The translations under genes and the position numbers were made by a program. A stretch of 64,000 nt of DNA from Avena insularis (Eukaryota > Streptophyta > Magnoliopsida > Poales > Poaceae): assembly GCA_023614405.1 (NCBI GenBank), contig CM042697.1:306002323-306066322 (forward strand), in the 5' to 3' direction. The notes below the pieces were generated by a model. That model did not search any database and had not been told where the DNA came from. It saw nothing but the letters and a program-made list of their open reading frames with translations. Every line of letters starts with the position of its first letter. Positions within the stretch are counted from its first letter, which is position 1. This document shows, in pieces, positions 21,640 to 32,900 of this stretch.

Positions 21640-22935
21640 CGCGCCTCCTTGATTTGAACTTGATAACGTTGCTCGATGCCTCTTACATTTAGTCAGGTTG
21701 TTGGGTCCCACATGTTTGCCTCTCATTAGAGGAATCGTGTGTATGATGGAATTTTTTTCCATCCTTGTTCCGAACTTGATATCATTGCTCGATGCATCTG
21801 TCGTTTAATCAGACTACTGGGTCCCACGTGTCATCCTAACACTAGAAGAAACATGTGCACGACGGATTTTTTTCTCCTTGTCTCGTGCCTCCGTGTTAAC
21901 TTGATAGCGTTGCTCACTGCATCAGCCGTTTATTCAGGATGGTGGGTCCCATATATTAGCCTGACATTAGAAGAATCATGTGTATGATGGAATTTTTTCC
22001 TTCGCTCTCGTTGCCCTGTTCCGGACTTGATAGCGCGGCTAGATGCATCTACCGTTTAATCACGCAGCTGGGCCACACATGTCATCCTCACATTAAAAAA
22101 ATGTGTGCATGATGAATTTTTTCCTTGGCTCGTGCCTCCCTGATTTGAACTCGATAACATTGCTCAATCTATCTGCCGTTAATCACGCTGCTAGGTCCCA
22201 CATGACAGCTTCTCATTAGACGAATCATGTGCATGATGGAATTTTTTCCTTAGCTCCCGCTTCCCTGTTCCGGGCTTGAGAGCGCTACTAGATGCATCTA
22301 CTGTTTAATCATGCAGCTGGGCCCCACATGTCATCCTCATATTAGAAAAACGTGTGAATGAAGGATTTTTTCTTAGATCGTGCCTCTGTGTTAACTTGAT
22401 AGCGTTGCTCTCTGTATCAGCCATTTATTCAGGCTGGTGGGTCCCTGATGTCAGCCTCACATTAGAATAATCGTGTGTGTATAATGAGATTTTTTCTTCT
22501 CTAGCGTTAGCCTGTTCCGAACTAGATAGTGTTACTCAACGAATCTGTCGTTTGCTCACGCAGCTTGGTCCCACATGTCAACATCTTATTTTAAGAAATG
22601 TTTGTATGTTGGACATTTTTCTCGCTCGTGCCTCCTTGTTTCGAACTTGGCAACGTTGCTCGATGCAGCACATGTATAAGGTCTCGCTGGTGGGTCCCAT
22701 ATTTTATACTCTCTGTAACTGAAACGTGCAATGATGGACTTTTTTCAGCCGCCTCTGTTATTCTAACCTTGGTCTGTTGCTGGGTCCTAGGTATCAGCAA
22801 CCTCTATGCAGGACACGTGTCTAGGCTGGGTCCCAGATGTTAGCTTCCATTTAAAAGAAACATGTGTATTTTGGACTATTTTTTTCGGGTCGAGTCCACC
22901 GTTCTGACCTTGGAAACATTGCTAGTGTACAAAAA
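21640..22935. repeat. Degenerate tandem array, ~124-bp unit, about ten copies
   Basis: Each unit has the order TTGATAGCGTTGCTC, then ATCTGCCGTTTAATCA, then CTGGGTCCCACATGTCA, then CACATTAGAAGAA, then a GATGGA-T-run end. The GGGTCCCACATG landmark falls near 21703, 21819, 21943, 22069, 22192, 22319, 22438, 22567, 22690 and 22827, a spacing of about 116-137. Units alternate between two flavours (GCTGGGCCACAC and GGTGGGTCCCAT types), hinting at a two-unit higher order. Position next to CACTACAAGAAA fits CACTA subterminal repeats. Confidence 0.85.
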
Positions 22936-24195
22936 TATGACTACAAGAATAACACAAATTGCCTAGGATTTCAACTCGAGACCTCAGAAATGGTCAACTA
23001 CTTGCCTTGCCAGTGCGAAACAAACAGTTAATACAATAGAAACGTTAAACGGTACTTCTATAACTTAAAAAGACTTTCTTTGACCATGTTTATCTCCCTT
23101 CAAATAATAAGGCGGCGCTCCTGGCAGCGAAAATAAAAAATGATACATAATGCAGTAGTTTCTACACAAAAACATAGGTAGGCGGAGCTTTGGGGGGGCT
23201 ACTCGTCATGGGCAATATTCCATGGGCTCACTCCTAAGCTGAATGGGCTATGATTGGCATCCACAAGACCATGAAAAGGCCAAATTAGAAATTTTTGGTC
23301 TATGCTTGGGTCTCATAGGCTAATTTCATGGGATCAATAATAAAAATTCCAGACGTTAACAGGGAAGAAAAAAAGGTCGGAAAATTTAGGAGATATTTCA
23401 CGTGAAAATTGTTGACAACTAGGAAACATAGCTCGGGCGTGCCAAAACTTTCCTACTAGCTCCTTTACTCCAACAACCAGCTACTGTCTCTTTGCGCCTT
23501 TCTTCTAGGGATGCACCGGTTGTGAAAACCATAGACCGCACACCAAAACATTTAGATTCCGTCTAACATCCGGGGCAGCTGACACCATTGCTAGCGACGA
23601 CTTTCTTCTCGAGACGAACATAGGCCGGCAGTCAGCTGGTCGATCCCCATGGTACGCTTATAATTTCCTTAATTTGCTTGAATCGTTCCCTAGAAGTCAT
23701 TTCATACTCGATCTGTTCATTTAACATTGTTCTGCACTTGATTAGTTTGTTCAAATTGCTTGTCATTTTATTGCTCTCAGTCGATCTATTCTCTCAAATA
23801 TGTAACATAGTAGTGCACTCAATTTATAAAATAGGCTAAAATTACGTGGCATTTATATTTCCATCAGTTTGCTCAGATATCTTTGCTTAATTAGATCTAT
23901 AATCTACCTGTTTCCTGAAATATCTTGAAAGATTATGACCACCTGTATACTCAACATATGGATAGATATTGGATATTAAACAGAAAAAAGCAACACCTTC
24001 ATATCGGTAAGGTGTTAATAACTTCATAAAGTTTGTTAAACAGCTTAACAGCGACTCAGATATGTTATGCCCATGCCAACAATACCTTAATTATAAAAAG
24101 ATGTGTCAGAGCACAGTTGCATACCATATATTCATTAATCATATGCAATGCACATATATTAGTTGGACTAAACATGGTGAACCATATGATTAGCC
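22936..24195. other. Leader region upstream of TNP2 remnant
   Basis: No coding motif. 23500-23650 looks like a 5' leader or first exon ending near GGTCGATCCCCATG/GTACGC, followed by an AT-rich intron-like stretch to about 24190. This fits the multi-exon start of a CACTA transposase gene, but the exons were not resolved. Confidence 0.35.
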
Positions 24196-25640
24196 TATTC
24201 TTGATCCTCTAGCTAATGTTGATCTACCTAAAGCTCATCAGATCGAGGATGAGGACCTTTCTGGTTTAAGGAACATGTACCCCACTGCAAGCAAAAAGGA
24301 CAGTCATTCTCTTAAAAGAACACTTTTCTTTGAACTATTAGAATATGCCAAATGTTCAGTGGACCATGATTCTGGTATATCAAGATTCGAACAGGTAATG
24401 AAATTACTAAAGGAAAAGTCGTTCAACAAGGTTACCAACAAAGCTTTCGATTCAGTGATTAAGGAGTACATCAAGTCAATCCCTAGGGAAGGACTGCCAA
24501 AATCCTTTTATGAGATGTAACAGTACATCAAGGTACTCGGACTATCATATGAGAAGATCCATTTTTGTCCAAATAACTATGTACTTCTCTAGGAGGATTA
24601 TGAAAACCTCGATGAATGCCTAATATGTAACGAATCAAGATGGAAAATGGTGATAAAAAGAAGAAACATCTTTGTAAGGTTCTAAGATATTTTTCAATTA
24701 TAGATAGATTGCAGAGGCTATTTCAGTCGGACAAACATCTAAGCAAACAAGATGGCATAAAAAGATTTTCAAGCAAGACGATTACTTACTACAGTTCAAA
24801 GGAACTTTGACAAGGCTCATCCAGGATTTGCTTCGGTTCAAAGGAACCTAAGACTTGGCCTAGCTATAGATGGATTTAACCCATTTGGAAACATGAGTAA
24901 CTCGTACAGCATGTGGCCAATACTTGTTACAATTTACAACCTGCCTCACTGGGAATTCTTAGATCAGTCAAACTGCTTGCTGACTTTACTCATCCCAGGT
25001 CCCAAATCACTTGGGAAAGATTTTGATCTGTTCATGAAGCCTCTTATATGCAACTTTCAAAAACTGCGGAAGGGTGTCATTACAACTGATATCCTTGCAA
25101 ACAAACATGAAGATGCCAAGTTCTCTCTTTATTCTGATATGCTGTTCTGCACATATGATTTTCTAGCTCTTGGCACTATGTCAGGCAGAGTACAACATGT
25201 TACAATGCATGTGTTCATTGTGAGAAAAAACAGGTCATCGTGAGGCTACAAAATAAGACCGGTTACCTTGGCCACTTGGTTTTTCATCCTGAAGGCCACA
25301 AATTCCGAAAAAACTTAAAAAAAAAATTGCAGTTCTATGGAAAGAGGACTGAGTATGGCACTGCACCATGAAAGTTTACTACAGATGAGTTGTAGGCGCA
25401 TATAGAAATGGTCAGCAATGTGAATGAGTATGACGAGCCAGTCACCATTGATGTTGCCCACCAAGATTATCCTAGTGTTTGTGTAGTAACCGAACTGGAT
25501 GACGTCGATGAAAATTTGATTGCCAGAGATGACTCTACACATGATGGACAAGTAGATTTCACTGCTGAGGTTATTATAGTGGACAAAGACAGGAATAAAC
25601 TGGTTCAACCTAATGAATCTCAGGACATGTTTGATGAATG
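24196..25640 (+). pseudogene. TNP2-type CACTA transposase, deleted and degenerate
   Basis: TNP2 (tnpD) is the catalytic transposase of plant CACTA elements. The reading starts DPLANVDLPK, and an 82-codon frame (24275-24520) ends with LPKSFYEM, the standard N-terminal block. After a stop come KIHFCPNNY, LDECLICNESRWK and, further on, NLRLGLAIDGFNPFGNMS and LLIPGPKSLGKDFD in the frame at 24893-25243, all hallmark motifs. GYLGHLVFHPEGHKFRK follows, then an acidic C-terminal frame (25408-25641). The catalytic middle is largely missing: the protein jumps from the HPEG region to a tail within about 100 codons. Stops and frameshifts are frequent near 24580-24800 and 25240-25400. Confidence 0.8.
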
Positions 25641-26774
25641 ACAAGATAAAGAAGATCCAACCTAGTCGGAACATGTGGATCTAGAATGTGGCGGTGATGA
25701 AAGCGGTGATGGTGACGATGATTAGACTGTTGTTTCAAATTATGCAGTGAGATGACGAACAATGATTCATTTTGGTTTCTCATTTTAAAATGTACGAGAC
25801 ATGATGTATCTAAATTGGATTAATCTTAATTCGACAAGTGCAAACATATGTAGAACATGTTTAGTACATTAATTAATTAGCAACCACATGACCAGGTTTC
25901 ATAAAGAAGGGCATATGCACCTTGTGTCAGTAGATGTAATTAGAAATCACATGAAATTCAATAGCAGTAAAGAGATAATCAGTTCTTGTTTTAGCTCTAA
26001 AAACCTTGGCGCATGATGAGTTTGCTCTTTTTCTCCGAACACACTCCATCATTGGAGCATGCAAAACTAACGATCAAGTCTGCTTTTATGTGCATACCTT
26101 GTTATTAGATCAATGCTTGTGTGACCAACATATGTGAAACCCAAAATTCCCAAACGTCATCTAGATTTTCACAAAGCAATGTTTCAAAAGAAAAGCAAGA
26201 CCGAACATCTAATGCCCTTGATCTAAACAAGTACCAGTACATCAGTATTAGATCTACGAAATACTTTATCTAAACAAGTACCAGTACATCAGTATTAGAT
26301 CTACAAAATACTTTAGTAATAACAATAAGGGGTAGTTTGATAGATTCAGTAGCATTTGAAAGATCCGACAGTATAGAATAAGACCGAAAAATTATCTGGC
26401 AGGTTCCCAGTTCACATTCAGCGGCACTTGACAGAATTTAGCAGCAATTTATAGTGACCGATTCTTTCATACTCGATCTAAACATGTCCCAGTACATAGG
26501 TATTACTATAAAATAGACTGAAGTTCATACAAAATAGTTAGTATAAGTGTAGAACTACAAGTCTACACTAAGCTACGAACCACTAAATGTCCCATCATAT
26601 ATGTAAAAGAAAAGAGAATGCGTCAACGTGTCAAAGTGATGGCCGGACAGCGCGTTTGATTAACTGTCTGGGACGCGTCTCTCATTTCATTGTTGCTTGT
26701 TGGCCTCTATGTCAGCGGGTACATGTAAAATTCATATGACAAACCAGGAAATTCGGAATCCTTAATTTCCACAA
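25641..26774. other. Gene-free stretch after TNP2
   Basis: AT-rich with no coding motif. It includes a tandem 47-bp duplication (26221-26314). The sequence from 26320 on (TAGTTTGATAGATTCAGTAGC) looks repeat-derived. 26760-26774 leads into the region homologous to the 3' flank of the second F-box/SIAH-like gene copy. Confidence 0.5.
26221..26314. repeat. Tandem duplication, 2 x 47 bp
   Basis: Two adjacent 47-base copies starting ATCTAAACAAGTACC and ending ATACTTT differ by one base (CTACGAA versus CTACAAA). The near identity implies a recent slippage or unequal event in an otherwise decayed area. Confidence 0.9.
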
Positions 26775-27056
26775 TTCCGATTACAAAGGAAATCTGCCAC
26801 CAACATAAATTAACAAATTAGTACAAACATTATGTACACTCACATTAGGATCATCACAAAAGGATTAAGATGTGATATCTCACCGATGAATCTTGTCCGA
26901 TGAAAGGTTCGCTAGTATGCCAGTAAAGCCATGACTTCAACAGATAAGAGATGAGCACTTCCAGCATGGCTTCCGCCGGCGACGTCCTCGTTGTCTCAAA
27001 TGACCTCGTTACTAGAACCTGATTGAAACTAGCGAAGAATACCAACGACCAAAATC
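26775..27056 (-). other. 3' part and flank of the F-box/SIAH-like gene, copy 1
   Basis: In minus orientation this contains YEVRFWSLVFF, matching YEVRVSSLMPW of copy 2 but in a frame different from the main open frame. It then has GATATCACATCTTAAT, TTTGTGATGA and TTTATGTTGGTGGCA, which also occur downstream of copy 2 (34745-34860). The homology therefore spans the coding end and the 3' untranslated region. Confidence 0.6.
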
Positions 27057-27602
27057 TCACCTCGTATCACGGCGATTCGCACGCCGCTGACCTGACCAAC
27101 CTGATGGACAAGAGAAAGTTTGTGCTATGCCACCAATTTGGGCGACGAACAGCTTCCCCTCCTTCCCGATGCTAATGACCCCAGCTCTCCACGAGCCCGG
27201 TGTAGGAACCAGCATTTTTAGGTCCCATTTTTGGGAGCTGTAGCTGGGAAATGCCATCGCGTCGGCAGATATGAGGTTCTTGACGAACACTTTCTTAACG
27301 CCGGTGAACTCGCATCCTGGCTCCATGCAGACACACCGACAATAGTAGCACGCGATATTGTGGTCGTAGACATCCTTGTAGGAGAACAAAGTCCAGCAGA
27401 TGTCATTAGGGCATGTACTACCTTTTCTGTCGTTGAATTGGCGGGACAGCTCCTTGGAGAATGCGGCTAGCTGTATGGTGTTGGTAGTGTCCATACACAT
27501 AACTATTTCTTTGAAGATGGCGTCGCCGACCTTCCTCCAGATGTCGTTCAGATGGTTGTGCCTCGAATCCGCAGTCATCACGTCTGGATGGATTGGGGGC
27601 AA
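27057..27602 (-). CDS. F-box-like/SIAH-type zinc-finger protein, copy 1 (C-terminally shifted)
   Basis: The 181-codon frame begins MPPIHPDVM, aligned with the start of copy 2. Residues 23-56 (WRKVGDAIFKE to SKELSRQF) resemble an F-box-like helical unit. Residues 64-97 (C64, C69, H81, C85, then C88/90/92 and C97) form the first part of a SIAH/SINA-type finger. The expected final His pair is absent where copy 2 keeps HLHLNSTH. A beta-rich tail follows, with GKLFVAQIGG matching the TRAF-like substrate-binding part. From about residue 165 the frame departs from copy 2, so a frameshift has altered the C-terminus. In plants SINA-like proteins are ubiquitin ligase parts; no RING is present here and the function is unknown. 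It may be a pseudogene. Confidence 0.5.
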   Translation of the reverse strand: MPPIHPDVMTADSRHNHLNDIWRKVGDAIFKEIVMCMDTTNTIQLAAFSKELSRQFNDRKGSTCPNDICWTLFSYKDVYDHNIACYYCRCVCMEPGCEFTGVKKVFVKNLISADAMAFPSYSSQKWDLKMLVPTPGSWRAGVISIGKEGKLFVAQIGGIAQTFSCPSGWSGQRRANRRDTR

Positions 27603-27960
27603 GGGCGGATCTATGTATGATGGTTGGGCGTATTTGGATGAGAGGGGTGGCGTCCTGGAAGGAGCGATGCTGCGGGTGATATGGCAAGAAAAATGTGTGA
27701 GGGGCGCACTCGAGAAGATCCAAATATGCCCTGGTAGATTTGAACGAGGGTGTTTTTCCGTGCTCCATCAGCTGTCTTTTGTCGGGTGTAGTTGCATCGA
27801 GGATGCCATGTGGAAGGCTACATTTTTTAGGGTTTTCATTAATGTTGTTTCATAGCTAGTGATGATCAAATTGTCAACATGCATATTCGCAGCAAGAACT
27901 TGAATCCTAGAAAACTCTTGTTGGTTTTTGATGTATTGTCCTCCTCGGTACCATACAGAC
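27603..27960 (-). promoter_or_regulatory. 5' flank of copy 1, shared with copy 2
   Basis: On the minus strand this reads CACACATTTTTCTTGCCAT, then CATCGCTCCTTCCAGGACGCC and CCCTCTCATCC. The same run of motifs occurs on the plus strand at 29900-29960 ahead of copy 2. The two copies therefore share their leader and perhaps promoter. No TATA box was placed. Confidence 0.5.
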
Positions 27961-28640
27961 TCAAAGGATGTTTGTAAATTTTTAAGGGCAATCTATCACG
28001 CTTACTTGTAGTTCAAATTTGACCTAATTTCAATTGCATGGTTGGCTAATAATCTTGAAAACTCGTAATTAAACTTGGCAACCTTAGGTGAAACATGGTC
28101 CACAATATGTGTGAAAACTAGGCTTTGAGTCATTTTGGGCTATTTTTGTGCATGGTTTAAATAAAAAACATTATTTTCACTTAGAAAATTAAAATTCTTC
28201 TTTTTTGTTCCTATAAATTGAATAAACATTCTTGTCACTTAGAAAATTGGGTATCTTGATAGTTTATATCTGACCTAATTTTGTTAAATCGGCATAAAGT
28301 CCTCAAAGTGGGCGAAGTTAGCTAGCTAGGAATCTTGAAAAAATCTAAAACAAGGGACTTATAAGAAATCATGGTCCGCTTTGTCTAAAATGTCGGATGG
28401 TGGCACTTTTGTCAACTAGGTTTGGCCCAGAAGGATCAAGATGCTTCATTTAACAACTTAAGAAGGTTAGTGGAAGTACATGGTACATCAAAGACCTGGA
28501 AAAAGAGAAAATTACACATAATCCATATTTTAGTACAAAGGAGCCTAAAAATAAGCATGGAAAAGCAGTCAGGACTGACTCTCCTTCTCCACCCACTAGT
28601 CGAGGCATATAGTTCATACTAGAACAACAACTACTTGCTT
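27961..28640. repeat. Outlying copies of the 35-45 kb repeat family, in both orientations
   Basis: 27970-28040 and 28250-28340 are reverse-complement copies of the repeat unit (TAAGCGTGATAGATTG and TGCCGATTTAACAAAATTAGG on the minus strand). 28450-28600 is a plus-oriented copy of the segment found at 38860-38980 and 42200-42330 (AAAGACCTGGAAAAAG... TAGTACAAAGGAGCC). An inversion or fusion point therefore lies near 28350-28450. Confidence 0.65.
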
Positions 28641-29060
28641 AAGAAAAAGGAAATCAGCGCGGTGCTCAGTTTATTGTGATTGTCAATCTTTGGAATAACC
28701 TTCTGTGTCGATGTTTGGGAAGCAATTTTGTGTGATCCCGCTCGCAACACTAACCATGACGCAAGTGATGAGCGCCACACTCTGGATGAGGGAGAGACTA
28801 GCAGACAGGTGTGCCCGGCGTGCCGAGAAGATACATACTATTTGATTACATTGTGTAAAATTTGATCGAATAAATAGAGTATGTAATACATGGTTACATT
28901 GTGTAAAATTAGTATCGATGGATTCGTATTGAAACACACTTTCCAATAATGTTAATTTTGTACCAACATTCTATATATATTTATAGTAAATCTTGATCAA
29001 AGAAAATACACGCAAATAAGGATGCCTTGTTCCTTGGGATGGTGGTAGAGTAATAATACT
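28641..29060. other. Gene-free stretch
   Basis: AT-rich with short open frames lacking motifs. A local duplication of TACATTGTGTAAAATT occurs at 28847-28862 and 28893-28909. No further assignment. Confidence 0.4.
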
Positions 29061-29064
29061 CCAC

Positions 29065-29641
29065 TAAGGATGGTCTTAGTGGGGAGTAACTTAGAGTAGT
29101 AAATGTATATGTTACTAGTCTAAGTTACTACCTTCATACTAGAAAATAACATAGGTTTGATATCATGCAAAGTCTCATTTATTACAATGTAAACTCATTT
29201 TATCTTGAAATGTGTGATGTAAATAAAAAGCAGCCACCTCATCACCGATGCCTAGCGAAAAAAATCAGGCACCACTCTCACAATGTTGGGCATTAGCAAG
29301 TAAAAGAACACTGGGACCCATAGGATAAACAAGTAAATGGTTTTTACGTGTACGGGGGAAAGAAAGAGAGAGACATTTTCTCTTTGCATTAGATAGATAG
29401 CAATATTTTATTGGCTGTATAAATTGGGCATCGATGCTTCTACATGCTCTGATGCCTGAATTTTTTTGTTCGAGCACCGGCCTCACAAGTCACAACGTAC
29501 ATGCACCGATGAATGGAGCCAAAGATCGTTTGGGCACTGAAAAATTGTAACGTTGTGGAAGGCCTAAATTCTTAGTTGGCAATACATGTAGGACTATGTT
29601 ACTACTCAAGTTACTCCCGCTAAGACTATCGTAAGTAACAA
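29065..29641. mobile_element. MITE-like inverted repeat (Harbinger/Tourist style)
   Basis: The left end has GGTCTTAGTGGGGAGTAACT followed by TAGAGTAGTAA and TGTTACTAGTC, a pattern common in Triticeae MITEs. The right end (about 29600-29641) carries the inverted match (AGTTACTCCCGCTAAGACTA). The pair is ~500 bases apart, longer than a usual MITE, so either an insertion lies inside or these are two separate ends. No clear 3-bp duplication was fixed. Confidence 0.5.
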
Positions 29642-29769
29642 ATAGAAGCTGTAATAAATAAATAACATGTCTCATCAACTGACATGATGATCCTATACCA
29701 ATCCAGGAGGTGACATGGTTAATTTAGTGCACATCGGCGTGCTAGTTTATTACTCTAGCCAACGTCCTT

Positions 29770-29989
29770 AATGCATCATCTTCCTACAGCAAAACAGAAG
29801 AAAAAACCTTCAAAGAGCCATCCCATCTTCCCCATCTCTGTTCCGTTTATCCCCACTCGCCAATGTTGTCTGGCCGCATTTGCGATCCTTGCGGTTCACA
29901 CATTTTCCTTGCCATCTCACGCGCTGCATCAATCCTTCCAGAACACCACCCCTCTCATCTAAAAAACCCAACAGTTCTATATAGATACA
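29770..29989 (+). promoter_or_regulatory. Displaced 5' leader of F-box/SIAH-like copy 2
   Basis: CACACATTTTCCTTGCCAT, CATCAATCCTTCCAGAACACC and CCCTCTCATCTAAA match the 5' flank of copy 1. In copy 1 this block lies just ahead of the start codon. Here the solo LTR at 29990-33972 separates it from the start at 33975. Confidence 0.6.
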
Positions 29990-32900
29990 TGTCAACACCC
30001 GGATTTGTAATCCCAGACGCCTGTTATGCCATACCTCGCAATCCCAGGATTATCATTTTTGCGAGACATAACAGAATTAGTACCACAGTACATCATCCAT
30101 TACAAACCATAATAAAGGTCATACAAATAGATGATCTCATGATCCAGTCTTAATACAATCAACGCAGCGGAAATTAAACGTAGCGGGGCTTCATCTTCAG
30201 GGTCACAGGAAATACTGATGATGGGAGATGATCCTAGTTGTTATAGACCCCCTGCTGTCCATCATCCTAGTAGTCCTCCTCATAGTCTAGCCATGGAAAT
30301 AGCCAGGGACAAAACCATGAGTACTCTTTAAGTACTCACAAACTATTTCTAACAAGTAAAGTAGTTCGAGTAGGAATCCTAAGCTCTAGGTTTATTTGCA
30401 AAAATCCAGGTTTATTTCATATTGAGTTCTGAAGTAAAGAAAACTAGTTTAATGTTCTACAACACCTAAGTGGGAACTTAGTTTCCATGTTCACAACCCT
30501 GTTGTGGTCAAGTCAAAGTCATAGTTCATTTCACAAGTCACTTTGAAGACATCTGACAACGAAACAGTATGGCCACTCCAACTGTCCATGACTGCGGACG
30601 CGGCTATTCGAATAGTTTGACACTCTGCAGAGGTGGTACACTTTCACCACAAAATTCGATACATCCTTCAGGGACAACCCTGAATCATCATACTTAGTAT
30701 GCGGATAATCAATCCTAACCTTTCAATTACACACCCTAGTATAGGCACCTCCCATATGAGTTTGGACTCCCAACCATGACAATCCGTCATCTTGGGTACT
30801 GCATAGGTGGACATTCACATTCACGAGGTAGCCTCAACTCAACCTCTTCTGCAAGGGAACCCATACTAAGACATATAAACTTCCAGTCAAGCCCTACCCA
30901 ATTCAAGTATTGTGGTTGTACGGTAAAAATTGAAATGGTGTCGCATCTGAACCCAACCATCAGTTTTTATAAAGGGCTAAGGCTCACGCCTCAATATTTT
31001 CATTGTCAAATCATCTTGTGTTCATAACACATGTCAAAACATTTCAATAGAATGAATCTTCATTCCAAGATTTCATAATCATTTTCACCAAGTATTCCCA
31101 TCTAAAGTGATCAACTTTTATTCTTAACACTAGCCACTAAAGTTGAGGGTATTCACTAATGAGGGGTGCTAATCAAGTGTAACTATCCAACTCTAGTTTT
31201 ATGCCTTTTGATGACATCTAGTTCTAACTACTTAGGACTAGTTTTATGCTCTTTATGCTATCTATAGTAGTTTTCCAAAACTCACAAAGCACTAACTAAA
31301 AATAAAGAACTTTGGTAAAGATAAAAGAATAAAGCTTGCAAGTAAAACTGGGAATTGGTATAATCAAGGTTGCATAATGAGTCTTGCATAGGTTATCTTT
31401 CAAGGATGGCTTCCATAGTTTACTTGTAGTGTTAGGCTTGCATAGTTAACATGCAAAGTTCTACCTTGCCTTGATTTGCAGTGGTTGAAGTTTTCTTCTT
31501 CTTCGTAGTACTCCTCCTCCTCGTAACCTTGGTCGGTACTATCGTCTATAAATGAATACGAGGTGCACAATCACAAAACAATACTTAACTACCTCTATTT
31601 GGCACACAAAGGATCACACTAGATGATCTAGCATCATCATAATCATCACATGAAATAAATACCTAGTCCTATCTTTCTTATTTTAGAAGAGTAATTTCTA
31701 CTCATTGAAAGTACTTAAGATTTAATATTCTCCAATTAAAATATGGGATCATGTTGACACATGTCATCACCACATATTCTAATACTTGGGAATTTGATTT
31801 AAAGTGGTGTTCATATTTTATAAAGTTTAAAATTACTATTTTATACAATTAAAGTGACTAGAAATGCCTATAGAGCATTCTTTTAGTACTAGTCCAAGAT
31901 CACTACATGTAAACCTAAATATTTTTATATATTCAGATAGATATTTTCAAATGTCATTTTTGAGAGCTGGAATCAACTCAATAGAATTTATGGTTGATTT
32001 TTGAAAAATGTTTGAATGTGTAAAAGTCTCTGTCTTGTTATTTTTACTATAAGTGATCTACAATTTCAAATGGTTTGAATCCAATGGGCTTGGATAGGTA
32101 ATTTGAATACCTTTCTAGCAAAATTGGAATCATGCAATATGGTTCAGTGAATCTCTTTGAATTAATTTTTGAATGTAGTAGCAGAATCTAGTTTTAACTA
32201 AAATGGAAAATAACTATTTGAATCACTGGGCTACGCGCGGGAACGATACTGGGCCGGCCCAACTGCACTGCGATGGTGCAACGGGCTGCTGGTAGGGGGT
32301 CCCGCTAGTCAGCGGATCTATCTAACCGAAACAGTATGTTTCAATCTAGGCCCTACGATTAGACTAATATCGACAGCGGTGGTTCGTCATCTCCGTTGCA
32401 CAGCTCCGGCGAGACTGAACCCTAACGATGATGGTGGGGGTACGTGGTGGCTCACCTGGGCTCCAGCTAGGGTCGTCGATGAGGGCGAACGACTTTGTCG
32501 ACGACGGCGGTTTGAACAATGGTCATGGCGGCTCCTGGGGTGGCTCCAATCGACGGCTCCGCTTCTCCTTTGCAGCGGCGGACTCTGGCCAAATTCTGGA
32601 GATGCAGTTCTCGCCTTGCTCCGGGGAGAGGTGTGGGAGGTTCTGTGAGGAGTAGGGAGTGAGATGGTGTGAAGAATAGAGGCGAGGGTGGCCTCTATTT
32701 ATACACCGGCAGGGACCGAGCGGGGTGGAGCGGGCTCATCGGTGACGATGATACAGGGGGATAACGGCATGGCTGAGGGTGTAGGACAGTGCGGTGTTTA
32801 CTGGAGGTCATCGCGGGCTTAAAGGAACGTTACGGGGTGGTCAAGGACGGTCGGGACTGGTCGGTGCTCTGCGTGGAACCGGCGGTATTCGAGACGGCGT

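Noticed and set aside
31415..31435. ACTTGTAGTG as a possible right end for the CACTACAAGAAA element
   Set aside because: It lacks the TTTCTTGTAGTG context, has no subterminal repeats beside it and lies inside the solo LTR.
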